From Microcystis aeruginosa W13-11 (lineage in GTDB: Bacteria; Cyanobacteriota; Cyanobacteriia; Cyanobacteriales; Microcystaceae), in assembly GCA_009995705.1 (NCBI GenBank), contig JAADBR010000035.1, positions 1-40,689 of the forward strand: 40,689 bases of DNA, given 5' to 3'. The position numbers and the translations under genes are program-made. Within the stretch, counting starts at the first letter, position 1, and each line of letters begins with the position of its first letter. The notes under the pieces are model-generated. The model had not been told where the DNA came from, made no database searches, and saw only the letters and a list, made by a program, of their open reading frames with translations. Positions 7,950-15,388 of this stretch are shown one piece after another.

Positions 7950-9014
7950 ATGCTAGAAATCCAAAGTCAATTTCACCCCTACTGTGTTGAAGTTAAGGAA
8001 GGCTTAAAAGATGCTTTAACACAAGCTGTTAAAGACAAGACCGTTTTTACTTTAGTTGATAGTAACGTTTTTCACCTGTACTCACAGCCAATAGAAGAAG
8101 TTTTGTCTGATCGCCATCTCTTAAAAATAGAGGCTACAGAAGAACAAAAATCTTTTGAACAACTCACCCCAATTTTTTTAAAACTCTTAGAATTAGGTTT
8201 TAGGAAAGACTGTACCTTGCTAGTAATTGGAGGTGGAGTTATTCAAGATATTGGCTGTTTTATAGCTTCCGTTTTATTTAGGGGGATTAAATGGATATTA
8301 ATTCCTACTACCTTATTGGCTCAATGTGATAGTTGTATTGGCAGTAAAAGCTCTATCAATATTCAAAACTTCAAAAACCAGATCGGTACATTTTATCCTC
8401 CCCATGAGATTATTCTTGTTTTTTCTGTGCTGAAGACCTTACCTTCTGATGAGATTCGCTCTGGATTAGGAGAAATTATCAAGCTAAATTTACTAGCTGG
8501 TAAATCTGAAGTTGAACAAATGAAAATCAATCTTCAAAAACTATCATCAGATTTTTTAGAAATTCAAAATTTAATTTTAGATGCTTTAAAGATCAAGAAA
8601 CGTTACATTGAGCAGGATGAATTTGATAAAGGAATTAGAAACATTTTAAATTATGGACATAGTTTTGGACACGCTTATGAGTCGGCGACTAACTATAAAA
8701 TTCCTCATGGAATTGCTGTCACGTTAGGGATGCTTACGGCTACTTTCTTTTCCGAAAAACTGGCAATGGTAGATCAGGGATATTTCTATGATTTGCAAGA
8801 GTTTTTGAAACCTTATTATGAGCCTTATAACCAAGAGTTAACCACCGATATTTTAGAGCTTATTTTAGGAGCAATTAAACTGGACAAGAAAAATACTGGA
8901 AGATCAATTAACTGCATCCTAACACGAGGAGAAGGTCAAATGGAAAAAGTTTCGCTAGAGTTAGATAATCAAGTGCGACCTCTACTCAAGAAATTTCTGA
9001 AAGTTATCTCTTGA
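7950..9014 (+). CDS. 3-dehydroquinate synthase-like sugar-phosphate cyclase
   Basis: A 354-aa member of the sugar-phosphate cyclase superfamily. It has the NAD-binding GGGVIQD, IPTTLLAQCDS followed by conserved lysines in IGSKSSIN and FKNQIG, and the metal ligands Glu175 (GEIIKLN), His237 (NYGHSFGHA) and His253 (PHGIAV); a DKK follows near the C-terminus. So NAD, metal and phosphate-binding residues look intact. Family members cyclise DAHP or sedoheptulose 7-phosphate (DHQS, EEVS, DDGS). The usual DHQS GGKT is GSKS here. The gene is clustered with polysaccharide rather than shikimate genes, so a carbocyclic or specialised sugar product is more likely than dehydroquinate. The real aroB is expected elsewhere in the genome. 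Start at 7950 with a weak ribosome site. Confidence 0.85.
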   Translation: MLEIQSQFHPYCVEVKEGLKDALTQAVKDKTVFTLVDSNVFHLYSQPIEEVLSDRHLLKIEATEEQKSFEQLTPIFLKLLELGFRKDCTLLVIGGGVIQDIGCFIASVLFRGIKWILIPTTLLAQCDSCIGSKSSINIQNFKNQIGTFYPPHEIILVFSVLKTLPSDEIRSGLGEIIKLNLLAGKSEVEQMKINLQKLSSDFLEIQNLILDALKIKKRYIEQDEFDKGIRNILNYGHSFGHAYESATNYKIPHGIAVTLGMLTATFFSEKLAMVDQGYFYDLQEFLKPYYEPYNQELTTDILELILGAIKLDKKNTGRSINCILTRGEGQMEKVSLELDNQVRPLLKKFLKVIS

Positions 9015-9027
9015 AATTCGGAAGTAA

Positions 9028-9124
9028 TATAGCGGTAAGCGCTTGAGTGAGATACAAACTAAGCTTTGCCTAGCATGGTTTATAGCTCGTGACACTGTAC
9101 CTCATACGACTGCACACCGCTATA
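9028..9124 (-). mobile_element. 97-bp MITE, copy 2, inverted relative to copy 1
   Basis: Reverse complement of 4443-4539 with 2 mismatches in 97 bp; same length and same TATAGCGGT ends with TA at both flanks. It begins 13 bp after the cyclase stop codon and ends 38 bp before the GtrA start, so it lies exactly at the right border of the four-gene cassette. Confidence 0.85.
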
Positions 9125-9162
9125 ATCAGTTAATTAAATATTAGGGGGGATGAATTTGTAAA

Positions 9163-9588
9163 ATGTATCTTATTAAAAAAAATAAACTTTTCGGTATTGT
9201 CAAAAAACATAAATTTGCCAGATTTTTGTTAGTTGGCGTACTAAATACCCTTTTTGGTTATTTTCTCTATGGTACGCTAATCTTAATTGGACTGGATTAC
9301 AAGTTAGCTGTCTTGCTGGCTACTATTCTGGGAGTTTTATTTAACTTTCAAACCACGGGAAGACTGGTTTTTGGTAGCAAAAACAACAAATTGATTTTTC
9401 GTTTTGTCTTAGTTTATGTGGTGACTTTCTTGTTGAATGTGGAAGCCCTGAGAATTGTTGATGCTATTGATATTGGCATCGAGCAAAAAACTAAAATGTT
9501 AATTGCTGGTGCTATCTTACTGTTGCCAATGGCTGTCCTTTCTTTTGTTTTGATGAAACTATTTGTTTTTAGAGAAGGATCACAATGA
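9163..9588 (+). CDS. GtrA family membrane protein (putative polyprenyl-phosphate-sugar flippase)
   Basis: 141 residues with four predicted transmembrane helices (about 20-40, 46-65, 80-100 and 110-135). The first shows the family pattern FLLVGVLNTLFGY, and the second is followed by FNFQTTGRLVF. A purine-rich AGGGGGGA at 9143-9150 lies upstream of the ATG, a little far for a standard ribosome site. The last four bases overlap the following glycosyltransferase (ATGA), so the two are translationally coupled. Family knowledge: GtrA proteins work with GtrB-type transferases and are thought to flip undecaprenyl-phosphate-linked sugars across the membrane. This pair gives the best functional clue to the whole locus. 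Confidence 0.85.
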   Translation: MYLIKKNKLFGIVKKHKFARFLLVGVLNTLFGYFLYGTLILIGLDYKLAVLLATILGVLFNFQTTGRLVFGSKNNKLIFRFVLVYVVTFLLNVEALRIVDAIDIGIEQKTKMLIAGAILLLPMAVLSFVLMKLFVFREGSQ

Positions 9589-10517
9589 AAAAAATTACTG
9601 TAATGACTCCCTGTTATAATGAGGAGGGAAATGTCGAGGATCTTTACCTACGAGTTAAAGAGGTTTTCAATCAGTTACCTAACTACGAGTATGAACATAT
9701 TTTTATCGATAACGCTTCTCACGATAAAACTGTAGATGTGCTGAAAAGCATTGCTCAAAAAGACCCCGGGGTCAAGGTCATAGTCAATGCGAGAAATTTC
9801 GGTCCTGTTCGTTCTGGTTACCATGGTATTCTTCAGTGTTACGGGGATGCGGTTATTCCTATTGTAGCGGATCTTCAAGATCCTCCCGAATTAATCCTAG
9901 AATTTGTCAAGAAGTGGGAAGAAGGCTATAAAGTTGTTAAGGCGGTTAAAACTCCGATGAAAGAAGGAGCTTTTTTCTATTTTGCCAGACAAATTTTTTA
10001 TTATTTAATGGACAATCTTTCAGATATAAAAGTTACTAAAAACTTTACAGGTTTTGGGTTATACGATCAGAAAGTCATCAATCTTCTACGAGAGATTAAC
10101 GATCCCTATCCCTATTTTAGGGGACTCATTGAAGAGTTAGGTTTTGAAAGTTTCTCTTTTGAGTATCAACAACAACGACGAAAACGGGGTATTAGTAGTT
10201 ACAACTTCTATCGATACTATAGCGAGGCGATGCTGGGAATTACCAGTCACTCGAATGTTCCTTTGAGGATGGCTACATTTTTGGGTTTTGCTTTATCTCT
10301 CTTGAGTCTGGTAGTGGCGTTAGGTTATTTAATCGCAAAATTATTGTTCTGGGATTATTTTCCTTTAGGAACCGCACCAATCATGGTTGGACTATTTTTA
10401 CTCGCTTCTGTGCAACTATTTTTTATCGGCATTATTGGCGAATATATTGGCTTAATGCACATGAGAATTTTAAAAAGGCCTTTAGTGGTCGAACGGGAAC
10501 GGATTAACTTTGAGTGA
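9585..10517 (+). CDS. GtrB-like family 2 glycosyltransferase (polyprenyl-phosphate sugar transferase)
   Basis: A 310-aa GT2 enzyme of the DolP-mannose-synthase/GtrB type. The GT-A domain shows TPCYNEEGNV, the acidic DNASHD and DLQDPPELI (near residue 98), and a C-terminal pair of transmembrane helices (about 230-255 and 263-290) anchors it. The segment after NARNFG reads PVRSGYHG, where most GtrB proteins have an alanine-rich helix, so the donor site may differ. It probably transfers a sugar from an NDP donor to undecaprenyl phosphate on the cytoplasmic face, for flipping by the GtrA partner it overlaps by 4 bp. The acceptor-side enzyme may be the GT-C-like protein at 1739-3697. Family assignment is firm; the sugar is unknown. 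Confidence 0.9.
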   Translation: MKKITVMTPCYNEEGNVEDLYLRVKEVFNQLPNYEYEHIFIDNASHDKTVDVLKSIAQKDPGVKVIVNARNFGPVRSGYHGILQCYGDAVIPIVADLQDPPELILEFVKKWEEGYKVVKAVKTPMKEGAFFYFARQIFYYLMDNLSDIKVTKNFTGFGLYDQKVINLLREINDPYPYFRGLIEELGFESFSFEYQQQRRKRGISSYNFYRYYSEAMLGITSHSNVPLRMATFLGFALSLLSLVVALGYLIAKLLFWDYFPLGTAPIMVGLFLLASVQLFFIGIIGEYIGLMHMRILKRPLVVERERINFE

Positions 10518-10563
10518 GTGACTGTGTTTGTTGTGCTAACCCAATCTTAGAGGACAAATAGTA

Positions 10564-10803
10564 ATGGCTAGAATGCAAGTTTCCTTAGAGTCTTTAATCG
10601 AGGCAATTGCTATCCTTGATTTAGGAGTGAAACGAAAACTTATGGAAATTATAGAAGATCAGATTTTTGAGGCAGAAGAAGATGTCATGGAAAATGATCC
10701 AGAGGTGTTAGCTGAAGTAGAGGAAGCACGAAAAGCTTATCAGATAGGCGACTATCAAACTATTCAAGAATATATCACTAATCAATCTGAACAAGCTTCA
10801 TGA
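10564..10803 (+). CDS. Antitoxin of a RelE/ParE-type toxin-antitoxin pair
   Basis: A 79-aa acidic, helical protein (MARMQVSLESLIEAIAILDL, then a very acidic middle part, then AYQIGDYQTIQEYI). Small cyanobacterial antitoxins placed before RelE-like toxins have this appearance: an N-terminal dimer segment and an acidic tail that wraps the toxin. AGAGGA lies about 10 bp before the ATG. It overlaps the next gene by 4 bp (ATGA), the usual arrangement for coupled antitoxin-toxin translation. The antitoxin would normally repress its own promoter, and the 46 bp after the glycosyltransferase may hold it. No known DNA-binding motif is obvious. Confidence 0.75.
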   Translation: MARMQVSLESLIEAIAILDLGVKRKLMEIIEDQIFEAEEDVMENDPEVLAEVEEARKAYQIGDYQTIQEYITNQSEQAS

Positions 10804-11060
10804 ATTACGAAGTCATCATCCCTAAACCTGTGCAGAAGCAGTTGAAAAGCTTTCCAGATGATGTGCAAACTCGCCTGAACGAAAAAATCCTTCTCCTGAC
10901 TGACGAACCCCGTCCTTCGGGAGTTAAAAAGTTGAAAGGCTATGCCAATGAATATCGTCTTAGGGTAGGTGATTATCGAGTGCGTTATGAAATTGACGAT
11001 CAAGGCTCAATTGTCATCATTCTGAGTTGTAGACATCGAAAAGATGCTTACAAAGGATGA
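10800..11060 (+). CDS. RelE/ParE family toxin
   Basis: 86 residues with the whole RelE/ParE fold pattern: MNYEVIIPKPVQKQLK, a helical pair, GVKKLKGYANEYRLRVGDYRVRYEI and a final HRKDAY. The RLRVGDYRVRY strand and the C-terminal HRKDAYK are the most diagnostic parts and are typical of RelE-like mRNA interferases, with Arg and Lys/His residues in the catalytic surface. Full length, with no frameshift. The antitoxin lies directly upstream with a 4-bp overlap. The pair closes the polysaccharide locus and probably stabilises this accessory region; the fragmentary genes right after it show that the border is a site of decay. Confidence 0.9.
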   Translation: MNYEVIIPKPVQKQLKSFPDDVQTRLNEKILLLTDEPRPSGVKKLKGYANEYRLRVGDYRVRYEIDDQGSIVIILSCRHRKDAYKG

Positions 11061-11081
11061 CTCACTATGAGAATTTATTTT

Positions 11082-11213
11082 ATGACAAATTTAACAAACC
11101 ATAAAGCTCTAATTACAGGGGCTTCTCGCGGAATTGGAGTAGCTAACGCTCTTCTGGAACTTTCGGAAATCCCTGACCGAATCCAGATTCTGAAACCCTT
11201 GCTTGACAAGTGA
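11082..11213 (+). pseudogene. 5' relic of an SDR gene, paralogue of 7241-7924
   Basis: A 43-residue frame beginning MTNLTNHKALITGASRGIG, closely matching the N-terminus of the SDR at 7241 (MANLTKHHKALITGGSRGLG). Similarity stops after ALLEL, at about 11160; the last residues to the TGA at 11211 look unrelated. Only the cofactor-binding glycine motif remains, with no NAG or YxxxK part, so it cannot be an enzyme. It shows that the polysaccharide locus once continued here and was cut by an insertion or deletion. Confidence 0.8.
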
Positions 11214-11269
11214 TCGCTAACTTTTTTTCTAATAAAAACTCAAATTTCGGGTTTCTGTTAGTTAGCGAT
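11213..11269. repeat. 9-bp perfect inverted repeat, 57-bp unit
   Basis: ATCGCTAAC (11213-11221) and GTTAGCGAT (11261-11269) are perfect reverse complements separated by 39 AT-rich bases. It starts right where the SDR relic ends. It could be a tiny MITE, a transposon end or a transcription terminator; there is no clean T-run after either arm. Bases 11270-11469 up to the transposase remnant show nothing I can name. Confidence 0.45.
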
Positions 11270-11469
11270 AGCTTGAAGGCTTACCCCATAAGAGAGCTAG
11301 AGTTTAGAGACTGTAAGACTTTTGCCAAGGGAAAATAACTGACAGAACAAGCGAATTATTGGAGGACTAAAAACAACGACTAACCAAGGTTTTAAGAGAT
11401 TGAAATAACATAAAGGTTGAACAAATAATCGTAGATTATTTAAGATATTTTCCCCCCCTTACCTTGATT

Positions 11470-12588
11470 TCACCAAGGATGTTTTTTAATTTCTTCCTTA
11501 GCTGGGTTAGCCAAATCTAAATTAGCTTCTTTCGATTCACTTAGTTGTTCTGACTGTAGGCTTACCACTAAGGAAGCACTCATGACCATTTCCCACCATC
11601 TTTCAATTCGGCTATAGTCAGTTACTCGAAAGTCTGCCCAACCCAATTCATTTTTACTCTGTTTTAATCTGTACTCTACCCAATTTCTTAACCCGTATAA
11701 GTTGCCTACCTCTTGATACTTAATCTGTGGTACTTTCGTCATAATGTGCCAAGTTGAGTTCTCTGGTAGGGTTTCTTTATTATTAGTGACTTGCCAATAT
11801 TTGATTTCTCTTTTCTTGCCAAAGATAATCTCCCTTATGTACCTTTTTTCTATCTTGCCTGTTGAGAATATTCTGTCAAACTCTTACCATTTATTGTATC
11901 TTACTCTTTGCCCTGATGGCACCCACGCTCCGTGATTGCTCCGAATCGCAAGCACAAAGCCCAGCTTTTCTTTGTTTAAGATACTAACAAAATTTTCCTC
12001 GCTTTCCCCCTATTCACTGTCTGCCAGCACCAGCTTGATTTTAAATCCCATTTCTTTCAGTTTTTTGATTAGTTCTCCCCCGATTTGTGGCTTAGTTTTA
12101 TATTGATCTTCTTCTTTTAATCTCTCTCTTGGTTTATAAACTTCAGCTATCAGAGGAAATGTCATCCCTCTTAATAAACCATAAGCCGTTACTGCTACAA
12201 TTCCATTTTCAATCTTTCCGAGATTACCAATGTATTGTCTCTTGACATAATCGGTTGTTTCCCCCTTCTTTTTATCTCCTGTTTCGTCGATAATTACCAT
12301 GATTTCTTCCCCCCTAATCAGATTGAGAATTAATTTCAATCTTCTATTTCTCAATTCTTCTACTGACCAGGGTGCCTCAGTTAAAAAGTGATCTAATCCT
12401 TCGGCATCTTCCAATCCTACTACTTTGGCTATCGCTGGTAAAGTTTTCCTTTTTATCTCTGAAATTAGCCCCAGATGTAGATACTTGAAATATTCAAAAG
12501 TTCTAACTTCTGGAAATAAGTCTCTATAGTTTTCGCAGTAGTCATCAATGAATTTAACCGTTGGTTGGGCTGGGCGTGGCTTAACCAT
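11470..12588 (-). pseudogene. IS701-type DDE transposase, two in-frame stops
   Basis: One continuous reading frame on the minus strand, broken only by TAG at 12010-12012 (after LVLADSE) and TAA at 11884-11886 (after NKW). The N-terminal part has VIIDETGDKKKG, the first catalytic aspartate region of IS701-family transposases, then QYIGNLGKIENGIVAV. The LADSE segment carries the second aspartate, and the last part has LKQSKNELGWADFRVTDY with the likely catalytic glutamate. AGGTGG precedes the start ATG at 12588. About 372 codons in total, near full length, so decay is by point nonsense mutations and is recent. Terminal inverted repeats were not resolved. Confidence 0.85.
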
Positions 12589-12937
12589 ATACCACCTCTT
12601 GATTTCAGTCCATATATCTTAATTCTATCTCCCCCAGAGTCCCAGAAGAGCGTTAAGCTGTTTGCTTGCTTTAATTCATAACAAAAATTAATACAGGAAA
12701 ACCAGGAGAGCCCGCAATTTAAATTACGAACAGCTTACTGCTGAACTCCCAATACTCACCACCAGAGGAGCCGATCCTTTAACAAATACAAAGAGACGAT
12801 ACCCTCTCAAAACCCGTTGATAGGATTATGGTAGTGACCGAAATCAACTTTTAAGAATCTAGAATGGGTTCTATTGTCCATTATTATCTAAATAACGGAC
12901 AAAAAGCCTGTTATATGCACTTTTTCTCGGTATTATC
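12589..12937. other. Intergenic region between IS701 remnant and GH57 gene
   Basis: About 350 bp with no coding signal on either strand. It should contain the right end of the IS701-type element and the GH57 promoter, but I cannot place either border. Nothing else recognised. Confidence 0.5.
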
Positions 12938-15178
12938 ATGGCCTATCCTCTCTACGTCGCTTTTATTTGGCATCAACACCAACCCCTCTACAAATCCTGT
13001 CAAACTCGCACCGATGCTTCGGGACAATATCGCTTACCTTGGGTGCGACTGCATGGAGTGAAAGATTATCTCGATTTAATCCTGATTCTAGAACGTTACC
13101 CGAAATTACACCAAACCGTCAACCTTGTCCCCTCTTTAATCCTGCAATTAGAGGATTACGTCAACGGACTAGCTATAGACCCCTATCTTGCTCTCACCGT
13201 CACCCCGGAAGCGCAATTAACCCTGGCACAAAAACACTTTATCCTCGAACACTTTTTCGATGCGAACCATCGTACCCTGATCGATCCGCACCCCCGTTAC
13301 GCCCAATTATACGCACAGCGTCAGGAAAACGGTCATAGTTGGTGTATTAGCCATTGGAATCTGCAAGATTATAGCGATCTCTTGGCTTGGCATAACCTCG
13401 CTTGGATCGATCCTATCTTTCACAGTGACCCAGAAATCGCTACTTGGTTAGAACAGGGAAAAAACTTCACTTTAAGCGATCGCCAGCGAATTATCTCCAA
13501 ACAGCGTCAAATTCTGCGTCGTATCTTGCCGCAACATCGGTTAATGCAGGAAACTGGACAACTAGAAATCATCACCAGTCCCTACACCCATCCGATTTTA
13601 CCCCTGCTGGCCAACTCGGAAGCCGGCCGGGTAGCGGTGCCGAATATGACCCTTCCTCGCCAATATTTCCACTATCCTGAAGATATTTACCGTCATCTCC
13701 AGAAAGCTTGGCAAATCTACATTGATCGCTTTGATAAACATCCTCGAGGACTTTGGCCTTCGGAACAATCCGTTAGTCCTGCGATTCTCCCCGCTGTCGC
13801 TAAACAGGGTTTTCAGTGGTTATGTTCCGATGAGGGGGTGTTAGGTTGGTCTTTGGGACATTACTTTCATCGCGACGAAAAAGGCAATATTAGCGAACCA
13901 GAATTGCTTTATCGTCCCTACCTTCTGGAAACTAGCAACGGCAATTTATCCATGGTTTTCCGCGATCATCGTCTCTCGGATCTGATCGGATTTAGCTATA
14001 GTGGCATGAAAGCGCAAGAGGCCGCTATAGACTTAGTTAAACACCTAGAAGCGATCGCCGAACGACTAAAAACCAACGCAGAAACCACGACCCTAGAAAA
14101 ACCCTGGTTAGTTACCATTGCCCTAGATGGCGAAAACTGCTGGGAAAGCTATCATCAAGACGGTTTACCCTTCCTGGAGAACCTGTATCAACTTTTAAGC
14201 GACCACCAAGCGATCGAATTAGTCACCGTCTCGGAATATCTCGATCGCTTTCCGGCTAATGCTAAAATCCCTGTCAATCAACTCCATAGCGGCTCTTGGA
14301 TCGATGCCAATTTTACCACTTGGATCGGCGATCCCGCTAAAAATAAGGCGTGGGAATATCTAATTTTAGCCCGTCAAACCCTCGCTAATCACCCGGAAGC
14401 GACGGAAGATAATAACCCCGATGCGTGGGAAGCATTGTATGCAGCGGAGGGTTCCGATTGGTTCTGGTGGTTTGGTTATGGCCATTCTTCTAATCATGAC
14501 GCAATTTTTGACCAACTTTTCCGCGAACACCTAATCGCTCTTTATCAAGCTTTAAATGAGCCAATTCCCTCTTATTTGCTCGAACCAGTGGAAAAACACG
14601 GGGATAAACAAAGTAATCGTCCACTGGCCTTTATTCACCCCATTATTGACGGTTTTGGGGACGAACAGGATTGGGATAAAGCCGGACGGATCGAAATTGG
14701 CGGCGCCAGTGGTACAATGCACCGGACTTCCTTAGTACAAAGGCTCTTTTTCGGTTGGGATCACCTCAATTTTTATCTGCGTTTCGATTGGAAACCGGGG
14801 GCAAAATTAGGAGAAGATATCCCCGCAGAAGTGCATTTATATTGGTATTATGACCAAGTGCATCGTCTGCAAAGTCCAATTCCCCTGGCAGATATTCCCC
14901 CTCGATCGCCCCTCGATTACGGTTATCATCATCATCTAGGAGTTAATTTAATCACGGAATTTACTTGGTTAGAAGTTGCTCAAGAATATTTTACCTGGCA
15001 ACGAGTTCCTAGTAGTGCCAAAGCTTCTTTTAATCAATGTTTGGAAATTGCTGTCCCCTGGGAAGGATTACACATTGAACCCGATGCTCGTCTCCATTTA
15101 ATCGCAGTTTTAGCCAATCAAGGTCAATACTATGATTTCCTCCCCGTTGAAGAATTAATCTTCCTGCAAAGACCTTAA
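12938..15178 (+). CDS. Glycoside hydrolase family 57 protein (alpha-amylase/amylopullulanase type)
   Basis: A 746-aa cytoplasmic protein. The GH57 catalytic barrel starts at once with FIWHQHQP (motif 1, residues 12-16). GQLEIITSPYTHPILP follows, then GLWPSEQSV (about 271-279) with the likely catalytic glutamate, WLCSDEGV, and FRDHRLSDLIGF (about 341-352) with the likely catalytic aspartate. The last 200 residues form a beta-rich domain found in cyanobacterial amylopullulanase-like members. GH57 enzymes cleave or transfer alpha-glucans, so a role in glycogen metabolism is likely. Two HIP1 sites inside mark it as resident core sequence. Its 3' 146 bp is duplicated at 18436-18677 with 4 differences (one causing Leu to Phe), a trace of the insertion that brought in the neighbouring restriction-modification genes. 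The gene itself is complete. Confidence 0.9.
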   Translation: MAYPLYVAFIWHQHQPLYKSCQTRTDASGQYRLPWVRLHGVKDYLDLILILERYPKLHQTVNLVPSLILQLEDYVNGLAIDPYLALTVTPEAQLTLAQKHFILEHFFDANHRTLIDPHPRYAQLYAQRQENGHSWCISHWNLQDYSDLLAWHNLAWIDPIFHSDPEIATWLEQGKNFTLSDRQRIISKQRQILRRILPQHRLMQETGQLEIITSPYTHPILPLLANSEAGRVAVPNMTLPRQYFHYPEDIYRHLQKAWQIYIDRFDKHPRGLWPSEQSVSPAILPAVAKQGFQWLCSDEGVLGWSLGHYFHRDEKGNISEPELLYRPYLLETSNGNLSMVFRDHRLSDLIGFSYSGMKAQEAAIDLVKHLEAIAERLKTNAETTTLEKPWLVTIALDGENCWESYHQDGLPFLENLYQLLSDHQAIELVTVSEYLDRFPANAKIPVNQLHSGSWIDANFTTWIGDPAKNKAWEYLILARQTLANHPEATEDNNPDAWEALYAAEGSDWFWWFGYGHSSNHDAIFDQLFREHLIALYQALNEPIPSYLLEPVEKHGDKQSNRPLAFIHPIIDGFGDEQDWDKAGRIEIGGASGTMHRTSLVQRLFFGWDHLNFYLRFDWKPGAKLGEDIPAEVHLYWYYDQVHRLQSPIPLADIPPRSPLDYGYHHHLGVNLITEFTWLEVAQEYFTWQRVPSSAKASFNQCLEIAVPWEGLHIEPDARLHLIAVLANQGQYYDFLPVEELIFLQRP
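15033..15178 (+). repeat. GH57 3'-end direct repeat, copy A (intact gene)
   Basis: The last 146 bp of the GH57 gene recur at 18436-18677 in the same orientation, interrupted there by a MITE. Only four bases differ. The two copies enclose the restriction-modification genes. Confidence 0.9.
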
Positions 15179-15190
15179 ATCCTGAGAGGG

Positions 15191-15217
15191 GGACAAGTGA
15201 AGATTAAAGTCTTGTCC
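15191..15217 (+). terminator. Hairpin after the GH57 gene
   Basis: GGACAAG (15191-15197) pairs with CTTGTCC (15211-15217) around a 13-base loop, 12 bp after the GH57 stop. There is no immediate T-run, so it is only a possible terminator. Confidence 0.35.
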
Positions 15218-15249
15218 ACAGGGGCTTTAATTTTCTCTCGCTAATCTTC

Positions 15250-15363
15250 ATGAATAATGCAGGTTGGAATAGGGAATGGGAGCGAGCTTACCAGAAATTA
15301 CTATCGTGGAATCTATTGGGGAGAACTTTTGCAATTGAAAGCTCCAGAAAGCTCATGAGGTAA
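15250..15363 (+). CDS. Possible small protein, 37 aa
   Basis: An ATG-TAA frame encoding MNNAGWNREWERAYQKLL and onward, with a tryptophan- and arginine-rich composition that looks protein-like. No ribosome site is visible and no family is recognised. It faces the methyltransferase gene tail-to-tail and lies inside the inserted restriction-modification segment. It may equally be the broken end of a gene brought in with that segment. Confidence 0.2.
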   Translation: MNNAGWNREWERAYQKLLSWNLLGRTFAIESSRKLMR

Positions 15364-15388
15364 GGATTTCAGTCCTCTTGTCCCCCCG

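Noticed and set aside
9028..9124. Terminator or attenuator between the cyclase and gtrA genes
   Set aside because: The palindromic ends are those of the MITE, and the same sequence occurs inverted at 4443; mobile origin explains it better, although it may still affect transcription.
11744..11935. Open frame on the plus strand inside the IS701 remnant
   Set aside because: Antisense shadow of the transposase pseudogene, which has clear family motifs on the other strand.
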